Translations under genes and position numbers: made by a program | Notes under the pieces: model-generated | What the model saw: only the letters and a program-made list of their open reading frames with translations | What the model was told of the DNA's origin: nothing | The model's database searches: none | Shown: positions 12,645 through 23,616 of the stretch, one piece after another | Layout: each line of letters opens with the position of its first letter | How positions within the stretch are numbered: the first letter of the stretch is position 1 | DNA from: Acarospora socialis | Taxonomy: Eukaryota; Ascomycota; Lecanoromycetes; Acarosporales; Acarosporaceae | Assembly: GCA_025617375.2 (NCBI GenBank) | Contig: JAMYGW020000009.1 | Span: forward strand, 930,001-994,000 | Reading direction: 5' to 3' | Length of the DNA: 64,000 nt

Positions 12645-13980
12645 ATGGACCAAGCAGCTCGCGGTGCCGCGGCGCTCAAAGAGGGCAAATATGCTGAGGC
12701 AGTGACCCAATATTCTACCGCCATAACCCGCTCTCCCGGTGCTGTAGACTACTACATAAAGCGCAGCACAGCTTATCAACGCTCCTCGCCACCGGATTAT
12801 AACGCAGCACTTCACGATGCCGAGATCGCAGTCAACCTGGCCACACAGCGCGCGAAGAGGGAGTTGATAGGACAAGCGCAGCTGAGGCGGGGGATTGCAC
12901 TCTTTGGATTGGGACGTTACGCCGATGCTGGGCATTGTTTTTCGATAGCTAAGAGGTATAACGAGAAGGAGAGCAGCTTGCTTATCTGGGAGAAGAAGGT
13001 TGAAAGCAAACTCAAAGAGTTGGATGAGGGTGCGGGGGAAAGAGAAGTTACGATAGCGGATGTGCCGGATGTCAAGTTACCTAGCCAAGGGGATAAGGTG
13101 CAAGGGCAGAGAGATTCAAAAGTGGAGGAAAGCTCTCCTGGAACGGTGCCCGCAAGCAAAGGGAGCGCAGTAGCAGACATCGTACAGACACCGGCAAACA
13201 AGATACGCCATGAGTGGTTCCAGACAGCGGATACAGTCACCATTGAATTATTCGCCAAAGGAGTTCCTAAAGATAGTAAAAAGCAGATCGTTGAGATTGA
13301 GCACCAATCAGTAACAATCCCAGAGTTCTTTCTGTCTGCAGCAGCTCACGATGGCCCAGGTCTCAATAGCTTTCCCACTAGTTACAGGATCCGAATACAA
13401 TCTCACCTTCGACCCATTATTCGCCCCGGTCGATACCACGCACTCCAATTATGACATCAAATCCACCAAGATCGAGATAAAGCTCCGAAAGCAAACGCCG
13501 GGACAGAAATGGCCTACGTTAGAAGGAGCCGTGCCCGTTGAGAAAGAGAAGGACCCCAACAAGACCCAACAAGAGCCATCCACTCTTCCTTCACAAAACC
13601 AACCTACAACCCTCGCAGCGACCAGTACCGGACACGTGCCATCCTACCCAACGTCCTCCAAGACAGGCCCCAAGAACTGGGACAAACTGGCGGAGGACCT
13701 CACTAAGAAGCGTCCGAAGGAACAAAAAAAAGAAAACGAAGCCGATGGGGCTGCGGAAGCAGACACCGATGATTTCGACTACGATGATGAAGGTGACCCG
13801 GTAAATAGTTTCTTCAAGAAGTTGTACAAAGACGCGGATCCCGACACGCGGAGAGCGATGATGAAGAGCTACCAGGAGAGTAATGGCACGGCTCTGAGTA
13901 CGAATTGGGCCGAAGTCGGCAAGGGGAAAGTGGAAACCAGCCCACCCGATGGCATGGAGGCGAAGAAATGGGGGGAATGA
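12645..13980 (+). CDS. sgt1: SGT1 Hsp90 co-chaperone
   Basis: Two exons (12645–13310, 13360–13980) join across a 49-nt intron to give 428 aa. Domain order is the classic TPR–CS–SGS: TPR at about 1–115 (MDQAARGAAALKEGKYAEAV), a CS domain at about 200–290 (IRHEWFQTADTVTIELFAKG, with the intron inside it) and an SGS domain from about 340 to the end (KNWDKLAEDL, then DPVNSFFKKLYKDADPDTRR and MMKSYQESNGTALSTNW). Sgt1 links Hsp90 to Skp1 and acts in SCF ubiquitin ligase and kinetochore assembly and, in many eukaryotes, in NLR-type immune receptor maturation. The shared promoter with ERG7 carries a heat-shock element. The identification is firm. Confidence 0.95.
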
Positions 13981-14373
13981 AGATGTATTCAATTTCGGTA
14001 CCGGGCGATACGGTCGAGGTCAATAGCTGCACCAACGCATGGGGAGTTTTGGATCGAGGCAAGACCGCTGTTGCTATTGACAGCAGGCTTTACACCTGTC
14101 TGATACGCTGGATAGTGGTGATACAGTTGCGAATTGCAAGTTGGCACAGGAAGGACTAACGCCTAAAACACCCCTTCCTATCTGCTATGTCCTTACTTCA
14201 TATCTCCTGATATATTACTTCTGCAATCTATGCTCATGTGCTAAAATCATGGCGATCTTGTCCCGTTCTGTTGCGGACTTGATTTGCCTGATGAGGCAAT
14301 GCTGCTTGCCCTCAAGGCTTGTGTGACACTCCGTCTTATTTTCATCCTGGTTCCACTAGTCAGCATTGCAATG
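13981..14373. other. Convergent intergenic spacer, no gene seen
   Basis: 3' flanks of SGT1 (+) and the DUF6594 gene (-). Nothing else was recognised. Confidence 0.6.
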
Positions 14374-15637
14374 CTAGCAGGTGGGGGCGTTAGAGCCGAG
14401 TTGTATGAAGACCATGAGGACGGCAGCGTATCTGCGCATGTCAGTATTTCTTTTCCAGTCTCCGGACACAGTTCGAGAGATGTGGGGAAGACTTACCCAG
14501 CCGTTGCAGCCAAAGTTTCGAAGGGTCGAGCTACAGTTACTATACTCAAAAGACCGGAAAATGTAACAAGACACGCGGAGATTATCCGCAGCCTTGTGGT
14601 TTCGTCGTTGAAGGCCTTTAGCAGCCAGATTGGACCTATCAGCATTCCCAATCCGACTGTAGTAATGATAAATGTTACAAGCGCGTCCATTCTCGAGTCA
14701 CTGTGGTATCTCGTGGTCTCTGACTCATACCGTGTGGTGTAGTGTTGAAATTGACGCTGCATCCGCATCAAGTCATAGCAGTCAGGAAAAGATAGCGTCT
14801 CGAGGAGGGCACGGGCTTACCGGACGTATTTTGAAGAGAGGGAACAATCGAAAACAGTCAAACAAATCGAGAAATCGCCGCAGGGGTGTCCGGACCTTTG
14901 GTACCAATGATACAAGGTCATCGTCCGTATCAATGAAGCGAGTTTCTTCTCCCCGAATAGGGTCATTATTATTGGAGAGCCAGTTCTTGACGTTGTTAAC
15001 TTCATGGCCAGAGGCCCTCGGATCAGACCGTAGCTGTCGATGTGCAAGAATGAAATCATCTGTCACTCCGATCAGCCACTTCCCGATGTCTCAATTTCGA
15101 ATCTCATTGTCACTCGTCGACCATCGGATATGGTTGCTTACTGTACTCCTTTAGTAGAACTCGAAGATCATCCAATATAGCGTTGCGTCCGGACACCGTG
15201 TCAAGTCGAAAGGAACCATTATCCATGTCTGGTCCTGCTATGCACAACTGATCTATGGATTCCAATTCTTCTTCCTTCCTAACAATCAGATCTTGCATGT
15301 AGAGAATGACTCTCGCATGCACGGAGTTAAACCGGCGGAGGACGAAAGCGTCTTTAGACGAAGCTCCCCAAGTCGCAAAGCCTGGATATCCAAGATACTT
15401 CCAGGGCTTTTCCTCAATTTCGGCCGTCGACCGACGCGTGCGCTTCGGGGGCCATTGCATATTAGGTCCTTGGTATTGTGGTATAAAGTCCACAGGTACA
15501 GTTGGGGGTTGATGCTGCGGCGGCTGAACTATGGCATGCTGATTGTTCGGCGATGGAAATTGCAATGAAGCGACATGTGTTGGATTGTTCGGTACTGAAG
15601 CTCCCGATGCTGGGGTTTGAGAAGTCGATGCTATCAT
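14374..15637 (-). CDS. DUF6594 fungal membrane protein
   Basis: Four minus-strand exons (15637–15142, 15059–14821, 14756–14497, 14431–14374) give 350 aa with all GT–AG junctions in frame. The Pro/Gln-rich N-terminus (about 1–65) is followed by the family core. It includes a YPGFATW opening, FVLRRFNSVHARVILYMQ, a helical region with a KEYNDFILAHRQL stretch across intron 1, and an FIDTDDDLVSLV motif. Two to three C-terminal membrane helices end PFETLAATAGYAAVL. The family (PF20237) is common and multicopy in Pezizomycotina and has no assigned function. The architecture of a soluble head and C-terminal membrane hairpins is visible here. Confidence 0.82.
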
Positions 15638-16426
15638 TTCGTAACGTATGCGATATTTGGGTCTCAGACGTCATCAGAAAAGCGAAATAATTCAACAGGC
15701 ACGATAACGCCGTTACTGTCCTTTTTCTGACCCTCACAGAGTGGATCGGGCAGAGGGCTTTATATGATTGCATATGACCCATATTTCGTCAGCGCAGGAC
15801 GACGAGGCTCAGACAGCGGAACATGTGTCCAGACTTCAGCCATCGGCTTCTCTAGGTTCCCCGACCAATGGCATGCAGCCTTCCTGCTATGGCGCCGGAT
15901 CGGGGCCATCCTTTAACTGTTCACAGCCTCGTGCTTCGGATCCATGTCCCCGGCATAAACAACCAATTTTGCCTCTTCCTATTGGCCAAGGATGCGGGAC
16001 CAATCGTATACTGCCTCAGGGTGCAGAAGGCAGACGATCAATCAGGCAGCGGAGCCTCTTGCCCCTCCAGGCTGGTGGTATCCAAAGTGTCGCAAGGCTA
16101 CGAATGAAGGCGTCCGTTGTCCAGGCAGAACCGCTCTCAGCTGAGAAACATAAATGTTGGTAATAGCCCACCTGGATGTATCCCTCTCGACTGAAACCTT
16201 TCTCATCCAAGCACGTCCACTACTGACTTCCAGCCTCGGAATTTAAACTGCACGATTGTGTCCCATCAGCCTCACCTACGTCTAACTCTGACCGACCAAG
16301 GCTGATTTTGCCGACTTATTCATTTGTGAGGTATGTGTTGCAGACCGCCTTTCATCTTATCTTAGTACGACTATAGCTGACGAAGTAGCTAGGTTAGGGC
16401 TGTAACCGCGAACTAAGCCTTCCGAA
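15638..16426. other. Divergent promoter region with a likely 5'UTR intron
   Basis: Lies between the DUF6594 gene (-) and the Q-rich gene (+). A good intron signal (GTATGT donor, GCTGAC branch, CTAG acceptor) spans 16331–16392 in front of the Q-rich gene and is probably a 5'UTR intron. No other gene was recognised. Confidence 0.5.
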
Positions 16427-17260
16427 ATGGGTTTGGGGCGCGATACCAGAAACAAGATCCTGGCCGTATCTCATTTCCAGGGACGGGTTGGGTCAGATCA
16501 AGAATATAGTGATCTTGGTTATAGCCAAGCGCAGGTCGATGTTGACGATGATGAGTATGCTGTCATGGACATGCCTCAGGGCGAGTCTGGCCACAAGTTA
16601 CGGGGCTTGACAGAGAGAAAGAAACGCCGCAGCTCTGGGATAACTGCCCTCCCTCGACCACAACCGTCTAACCACCATTCTTCTTCCAGTTCTGCTGGTC
16701 AAACTTCTTACAATCCGGCGTCATCCCAGCCGGCTTATGGTCAAGGTCCTGCTACCTACTCCCAAGGTCCTATGCAAGGATCTCCGCCCCCCATGCACAA
16801 CAGCACCTTCAACCCCCCCAGTCAGCAATATCAGAGCGGCCACCCTAACCAGGGCTATCCCTACGCGAACCCACACCACCCGTATCAGAGTCAGGGGCAG
16901 CAGCACTACCAACCGTATCAACAACAACAACAACAACAACAACAGCAGCCGCAACATTATAATCAAGGGTACACTCCGAATTACAACGAATATACCGCGT
17001 ATGGGTCCTTTCCGAACTGACAGATATCCCTCTTCTAGGCTGATGATTTGACTTTGGTCCTTCTTTAGACAAGCACACGATCCACCCGCATCTCAGTCCC
17101 AGCCTGCGCAGCCAACACAGCAGGAGTATTGGCTCTGCAACCATGGTTATAACGCGATACAGTAAGCTTCATATCAGGCGGGAATGAATAACGTTGACTT
17201 ATTGCTTCTAGTCGTCCCAATTGTCCCAGCGGCTGCGTGAATTATATGAGTCGGGTGTAA
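16427..17260 (+). CDS. Gln/Pro/Tyr-rich protein, unrecognised family
   Basis: The open frame 16427–17020 encodes 197 aa. The N-terminus opens MGLGRDTRNKIL, followed by an acidic DVDDDEYAVMDMP stretch, a basic LTERKKRRSS patch, then a long Q/P/Y/N/S-rich tail with a CAA-encoded polyglutamine run. My preferred model splices past that stop: exons 16427–16968, 17069–17161 and 17212–17260 (227 aa). This adds a second Q-rich stretch and a Cys/His tail (YWLCNHGYNAIHRPNCPSGC). The junctions keep frame, the second intron has a GTAAGC donor and CTAG acceptor, and the added residues resemble the preceding composition. The first donor (GTACAC at 16969) is uncertain; GTCCTT at 17005 gives the same downstream frame. 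I do not recognise the function. The composition suggests a disordered nucleic-acid- or condensate-associated protein, but that is inference. Confidence 0.55.
16915..16946 (+). repeat. CAA/CAG trinucleotide repeat encoding polyglutamine
   Basis: Near-perfect CAA units closing with CAG, in frame in the Q-rich gene. Length is expected to vary between strains. Confidence 0.85.
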
Positions 17261-17920
17261 ATGGCTGGAATCAAACATCAAATGCTGACCAGCGGATCTC
17301 ATACCCAAGCACTGGCGCCACACGCTCATGGTAATTCCAGTCCGCACCGCTTCCCGACGTGAAATTGTTGAGTCATAAAGATATCAGTTCAGCTCGTTAC
17401 CCTGACTTCGAAGCGCAGCTTGTCGCGCTGAGCTACTGAAAGACAGAGAGTATCTGTGCTCCTTTGATCTTGACAGAGGCAGCCTCCTTATGCCGATCTC
17501 CCACACATTTGCGGCGCGAGTTCCGAGAGCGATTCGGTATATCGTGATGCTCGACTTTCATCGAGTGATGAAGCAGTACAGTCAACGGGCAGACGTCGCC
17601 ACCTTGGCTGGTGGCTGGATAAGAGTTAAAGAACCGATATGTACCCACAGTGGGCGGCAGCTGGTAAAGATGTTACCGCGGCGTTTTGGATAGGATCTCA
17701 CGGGGAAACCACAATGTTTGCGGTTTTGGAGTAGTCGTTGCAAGATGGTCGTTCAAGCGCCGGCAATAGCCTGTCTTTGGCGGTTCAGGAAACTTCCGTT
17801 TTCTCTTTTTGGTTTAGCGTAGGGTTAGCACAGATGCCGCTCTTCTATAACGAATTGCAATCTCAGCATAATTTACTCGATATCTTATTATACTGCGCTT
17901 GTTCCCTTTTGATTCTGAGT
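17261..17920. other. Intergenic, no gene seen
   Basis: 3' flank of the Q-rich gene and promoter of SPO11. Only short frames are present and no repeat or RNA gene was seen. Confidence 0.5.
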
Positions 17921-19801
17921 ATGGCCGACGTTCAGACGCTTGATAACGAACCCGACAGCTCTGACATGACAATGGATGACTTGGAGGATATTCTGTCCTT
18001 TAGTGATGACGCTGGCTTAAACTCCGTCTTGACGCAAGAGACATCAACCGACGGCCAGCAGCTGCAGCAGGACATCATGAGCTCTCATGAAGACACCGCT
18101 AGTTATCCCTTGGCACGTCAAGAAGCGACGCCCGAAGCCACGCATTCTGCCATTTCAGAGTCTTGCGGCCTAGATACTCTCATGGAGGATCTTCAGTCTT
18201 TTTCGTTGGACTTTTCGTTGCCCAGCCAGGAGGATGCTGAAGACTCGTATGCAGGCAGTTCAGCACGTCTGCTTCATTCTTCGATCTAACAGAGCTGCTA
18301 CTTAGGGTAATAGACCCGGTCATTGTTAAGATCGAGCACATCTTCGAGTCTTTCGTCGATGTCATGCTCGAAGATCGTCAAGGGGGATTTGCCATTCCAA
18401 TCAAGACAACGGCCCGCGCCTCAAAGGATCATACGATCGATCCTAAGACGGGTGTAATCAGGAGCAATCCGGATATCCAGCCTGTGGATGTATGCTTCCC
18501 GGGAAAGACGCCAGAAGAGGCTTGGAGATTCGGTACGCAGACTTTGCTTTCGAAGCTCTTATCTCTGTCCCGCGATCGTTGCTGAGACGCTGTGCAGCTG
18601 TGTTAATGCGGATTCTGGGCCTCATACATGAAGCATTGACGAGTAATGTCATCACTACCAAACGGTGACGAGGAGGTCCACACTCTTCGATTTGTCGTGT
18701 CGATGCTCATTTCCCAGGCAGGGATATCTACTATAAAGATCCAACATTATTTGGTCGACAGGGGGTGGTTGATCGTTATGTCGATGATATCGCTTCCACC
18801 TTTGGTGTGCAACGAAGGTCTCTGAACGTGGTCAGTACTGACTTGAGGAGCTTTCCTAGGAAGGTAGCTGAACGGACCATTGTGCTTTAGGTTGCAGCAG
18901 CCAAAGGCCTTTTGGCCGGTTACTTTGAGTTCGGGAGGGAGGATGGTAGTACTGTGCATGGCACTCAGACAGGAGAGGTAATGCTGTTATCATCTTCCGC
19001 TCATGTTGCAATGCTCAAAGAGCCTGCCTTGCTGGTAGGGTATATCAGTTCCCGACATCATGGCCATCGATTGGATAAGGTTGATAGACGTCAAATGGAT
19101 TCTAGTAATCGAGAAAGAGGTAAGTGTCCGTAACTTCAATGTCCACAGCGCGCGTAGCCTGTTGACCCGTGCAGGCAACGTTCCAATCACTCGCAAGCAA
19201 TGGCTTCTGGGAAACCTCAGCAGCCGGTAAAGGAATTCTTCTAACGGTCAGCATCCCGAGTCGACCAGTGTCCACACCGCAACTCTGACTCCAAACAAAG
19301 GCAAAAGGCATACCAGACATCTCGACTCGAGCATTCCTTCGCCAACTATCGACAGTCGCCCTCCCTCCGAACCAGATCCGGCCTCGTATCCTTGGGCTCG
19401 TAGATTTTGACCCTTACGGCATCGGCATACTCTCGACGTACAAATACGGGTCGATCAAGCTTGCACACGAGAATGTTCACCTCACTGTCCCAAGTATCCA
19501 TTGGCTTGGTGTTCAGAGCCAAGACCTGCCTTCGAAGGAGTCCGATGATGAATCAGGTTTGCTGCGACTAACAGCCAGGGACCGAAGAATAGCAGTAAAG
19601 ATGCTTGAGCGACCAACTTTCGCGGAAGACGGACCTGAACCGATGTGGAGACGAGAGTTACAGGTTATGTTGATGTTGAACACAAAGGCGGAAATCCAAC
19701 ACCTCAGTAGCAGTGAGGGCGGGTTGGAGAAATGGCTTGAGGACAAGCTGCTTTCCGAGTTGTCTGCTGAAGAGGAAAGCTCCACAACTAAGTCGGTATG
19801 A
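17921..19801 (+). CDS. spo11: Meiotic recombination endonuclease Spo11
   Basis: Eight exons (17921–18246, 18306–18532, 18598–18664, 18722–18830, 18891–18977, 19039–19119, 19175–19246, 19301–19801) give 489 aa. All junctions are GT–AG and in frame. Spo11 is the topoisomerase VI A-like transesterase that makes meiotic double-strand breaks. An acidic, Ser/Thr-rich N-terminal extension of about 110 residues precedes the winged-helix domain, whose RDIYYKDP motif carries the catalytic tyrosine (Y211, with Y210 beside it). The Toprim domain shows the metal-binding Glu in VIEKEATF (about 297) and the DFDPYG motif (D358, D360). FGVQRRSLNVVAAAKGL and HWLGVQSQDL are also family landmarks. All catalytic residues are intact, so a sexual cycle is plausible. 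It converges on UBC7. Confidence 0.93.
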
Positions 19802-20270
19802 AACCGGCGCTGGGAGGACCTTCCCGACTTATCCGTTGCAGGAAAAGTCTTGAATATAGGTGATGCATAGCCCCACCATTAGGAATGCCTGGCTGTTGAA
19901 CAGAGCTTTTTGCAGATCTAAGCTTCGCACCAACCGCTTACCGACTGGCCAGGACGACCTACTCAACGCGTTCTATAACTCCTGATCCCCCTCAACACTG
20001 TACTTCGTACACTCGCCTCGTCCCAAACGGCAGGAAGCCCGTAACATCCCAAAGAGCCCAGAACCCAACACCACAAAGCGCACAGATGCTTGATTCCCTC
20101 CCTGTTCTCCCCTACTCCCACTATGCGGCCGCCGCCGCCAACACGCAACTCTCCCTCGTACTCGCATGAGCCCCCAAACCCTCCTCCCCAGCCACCAAGC
20201 ACCCCTCACTACTCAACCCCCTAAGCCCTTTCCTTGCCGCACCCAACCTATAGTCCATCAACACCCACCA
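19802..20270. other. Convergent spacer, no gene seen
   Basis: 3' flanks of SPO11 and UBC7. The UBC7 side is strongly C-rich on the plus strand from about 20160. Confidence 0.6.
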
Positions 20271-20890
20271 TTACAGCCCCAACCCCCTCCTCACCCCCTC
20301 CTTAACAACGCGCTCATACTCCGCCCTCCGCTCCCTCCACATCTTGGCGGCCTCGACATTCGCCGGACTCTCATCATTCGGCTCGGCCAACATGCTCATC
20401 ACGCTGATCAGAATCTTCTCCACGCTCTGAATCGGACTCCACCGCTCCGACGCCTGCTCGTAGTGGTTCGGATCGTCGCCCGGCGGATGCAGGATCGAGA
20501 TGCACACCAGCCCCGTCGGATACACTGTCCCAGCCACACGAACCCGACTGTCAGCACCCGCTCGCACAATGGTGAAACGCGGGGGGGCGAGGGTTGGAAA
20601 GCTGGGGCAAGAGGGAAGAGGAAGGGGGAGGAAGGAGGTCTACCGTTCGGATGCCAGATCTCGCCCAAGAATCGCATGCTCGGCGGCGCGAGCGGGTAAT
20701 CTTTCGGAAAGCGGAGCTCGGCGGGGAAGATGCCGCCTTCGAAGGGGGTGCCTTCGGGGCCTTGGATCAGCGCTTCCCAGACGAAGAGGTCGTCTTCCGT
20801 TATGGGCCCCGCGGTGATGCCGTCGGGTGGGTCGGAGGTTAGGAGGCGGTATTCTTGGAAGAGCCGCTTCGAGGCGACTGAGGTGGCCAT
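20271..20890 (-). CDS. ubc7: Ubiquitin-conjugating enzyme E2, Ubc7/UBE2G type
   Basis: Two minus-strand exons (20890–20644, 20524–20271) give 166 aa, the normal Ubc7 length. The fold landmarks are GPEGTPFEGG, FPKDYPLAPPSM, the HPN triad (80–82, split by the intron) and the active-site cysteine C90 in TGLVCISIL. The acidic-loop insertion after the cysteine (PPGDDPNHYEQASERW) and SVMSMLAEPNDESPAN mark the Ubc7/Ube2g subfamily rather than Ubc4/5. Ubc7 works at the ER membrane with Hrd1 or Doa10-type ligases and the Cue1 activator in ER-associated degradation, including regulation of sterol enzymes in yeast. The coding strand is C-rich in exon 1 and G-rich in exon 2. Confidence 0.95.
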
Positions 20891-21427
20891 TGTCTGTGCT
20901 GCTTTCTGGGATCTGAGAGGGTTGGGTGGGCGGGCGCGGATGTGGGTGGGTGGTGTGTGTTGTGGGATGGTGGGAAGTGGCGGCGTCCATATGTGTTGAT
21001 TATGTTATCTTATCCTTGGTGCATGAGAAGAGCTCGGCCGAGGCTCCATGTCAGATTTCGTCGCCACGCAAGATCATAGCACGTTGAAGTTAAATATGAT
21101 TGTTTTATTAGAGAAATGATTCTGTCTATATACTGTGAACTTGATGTTCACATGCATTAAGTTGATCACTGAATGAGTTGCGTTATTGAGTTCTCATACT
21201 GTGAATTCAGACTTGTAAACTTCTTTAACTTATTGAACTGCATAGGTACTTGCCTGTTTACTTGCTTGCTACATACTTGCACAATTGAAGTTCTATCTTT
21301 TTTCGTAAACATAAAAGTGATGACTGTGCAGCACAGTCATTGATAAATACCTCAAATCTCTCTGACATAGTGGGCATGCTCAGAAAAGAAAACATTCTTG
21401 CAGAAATGGTTGATATTGTTTGTGGCT
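20891..21427. other. AT-rich spacer with a palindrome
   Basis: UBC7 promoter and the 3' flank of HET gene 1. It is AT-rich and contains a perfect 21-base palindrome at 21320–21340. No gene was seen. Confidence 0.6.
21320..21340. repeat. Perfect inverted repeat, 10-bp arms, 1-nt centre
   Basis: ATGACTGTGC, A, GCACAGTCAT: the two arms are exact reverse complements. It is about 90 bp downstream of the HET gene 1 stop codon, in its likely 3'UTR or just beyond it. It could fold into a hairpin in RNA or act as a dyad binding site. Confidence 0.8.
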
Positions 21428-23616
21428 TCAGACAATAGTCAAGGTCACTTTCTCTGATTCATTGGCCGCTACAAGCATTCCCAAGTTCTCCTCTCCCTCA
21501 GCGATGAAGAGTCCAATCCGACAGTATTCTCCTTCTTCTCTGCCGGTTGGTAGCATGATCAGGCCCTCAGCGTATCTCTGAAATCCGACGAGAAGGCAGA
21601 AGATGGTCTCATCGCGTGTTGGCTTCGTTGCTGCTTCATCGAAGAATACCATTGTCCCGTCGGCGTTCTGTCCATCAAAGACAAGGTAATCGCCATTCTG
21701 GGTCAAGTCTTCCATGCTGCTGTCGGTACCCCACGAGGCCGCTTTCAGAAGGCCGCGTACGATGACGCAACCGCCTTTCATCGGACCAGTGAGGTGGTTA
21801 CCGTCCACAAGGTCGACGGAGACATGCTTGATCTCGATAATTGCCGGGCTTGTGAGCGGGTTGGAGAGGCTCACATCCCCGTCGATCGATAGAAACGACC
21901 AGGATGGAGCGCGATATTGCGCGGGTCGCTTGGATGGTCGGCCGTTGGCTTGTTGCCCCTTGGGAACACTCCAAAGAAGCTGCTCTGCAAGATTGTTCTT
22001 CCAGAACCCGGCAAGATATGTTTCCTTGATGATCTCCTGTCGAAATTCCTCGGCGATACCTGACAATGAAACGACCTTATCGCTACCTACCGACAAGTCC
22101 CCCCGCATGAACGCTGCCACAACCCTTCTCCACTTCTCGTAAGGACTACGCCAAAGACCCTCTTCACACGTGTAAATGTCTTTGAAGCGGTTCAGACCAG
22201 TTGCAGCATAAGATGGGATCCCATCCGGGAAGGTCTCGCACGCCTCCAGATGACTACACTCGAAGAAGAGACTGTGCAAGCCAAAATGAAGGACGCGCCT
22301 AGCAAGCAGGCGTTCCTGAACCACCCACGCTCGCCTGTTCAACGGGGCGTTGGCAACACCACCCTTCCAAATCTGATCCTCGAAGAAGTAGTAGTCTCCT
22401 TTGGGGAAGCCATCCAATCCGATATGCATCCTGCCCATCGGAACCAGCGCCGGATCGCGGTCAAAGAAGAGGCCCGACCGAGAGTCGGAAGCGGCGGTAG
22501 CGGCAATGTTGCACCATGCGTTCTGATAGACCCCCTTCATTCTTGTACACTCCCTTTCCCAATCCTGCACCGAATCTTGGACGATGCACAGGGAATCGAT
22601 CCAGAGATATCTAATCTGGAACCATTTCGTGACTGCAACGGCGTGTTGAAAGGTCTTAGGCAGGCTGTCGATCGAAATGCCAGTCATGAATGCGGCCATG
22701 TTCTCGCGACGCAGAGAGAGCACCGGATGGCGGCCCCAGCAATGGCTTAGGCTGACGTACTGCGTCGTGGGAGGAATCTCTCCCGACAGGCTGAGTCGGA
22801 TATGTGTGGTATGTGTACCATCGGGCTGGAGATCAAGTAGCCGCGTTGGTAGCCGATCTGCTCCCCCCGCCGCTCTTGGTACATTGCATTGACCATGCCC
22901 GGCAAGGCACTGATCCACCCAGTATCCGGCCAGCTGCTGATTCGCGACTGACCAAGTGTTGGGGGCAACTACGTGGTTTATAGGAGACTCGTGGATATCT
23001 TATTTGTTTTCGCCCCCGACAAGACGTCAGCGATGGCAAATGCGAAGAAACAAAGAATAATAAAATTAAAACAGCATTTTCACAGTCGTGCTTGGGAACC
23101 CCCCTGCTCACATTTCGAAGGCACGAGCTTGAGACGCTTGATACCCTGCACGACACTCCCGTACTTGGGCCGCTTGGACCCCTTCCGGTAGTAAACCCAC
23201 AGATGCAAGATGTCCGCCTTCTCTGCCGCAGAACGCGTAAATTGCAATTGCACACGCAGGGACTCGACAGGGTGATGGTGCGCCGTCTCGCGATCGATCT
23301 TACTTCGAAGGAGGGCGCAGAGCCGGCATCCACGGCTCGCGGTGATGCGGAGGGTTGCGAGAAAACAGATGTGCTTGTACTTGGTCCATTCTCTCTTGGT
23401 CCCTCGAGAGAAGAAGGAATGGCACGCGGGACACAGCATGGAGGAGGAGCCGCCTTCCGCGGGGACTTCATCGGTGGCTAGGGGCTTTAGGGCTAAGGCA
23501 TCCAACCATGACGAACTGAATGATACTGGCTCTTCATTGTCGTCTTTGTCATCATCTGATGAGGATGTTGCATGCAACAAGCGAACAGAATCATTATCAG
23601 ACGATGATGTGTCCAT
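21428..23616 (-). CDS. HET-domain heterokaryon incompatibility protein 1
   Basis: Two minus-strand exons (23616–23112, 22968–21428) give 681 aa. The 143-nt intron has a strong GTGAGC donor and a CTGAC branch site. The N-terminus is acidic and Ser/Asp-rich, followed by a Cys-rich entry (MLCPACHSFF, GCRLCALL) typical of the region before HET domains. The HET domain starts with YVSLSHCWG at about 239 and continues with LPKTFQHAV, RYLWIDSLCIVQD and the VYQNAWCNIAAT block, then RRAWVVQERLLARR. The C-terminal half carries YRAPSWSF and has no recognised extra domain. HET proteins trigger cell death after fusion of incompatible strains; a TIR-like fold is reported for the family. The partner allele is unknown. 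The locus sits in AT-rich DNA beside a MITE. Confidence 0.9.

Noticed and set aside
9969-13980. Triterpene biosynthetic cluster around the oxidosqualene cyclase
   Set aside because: Neighbours are SGT1 and an auxilin-like gene; no P450, acyltransferase or dehydrogenase is adjacent, so a housekeeping ERG7 is simpler.
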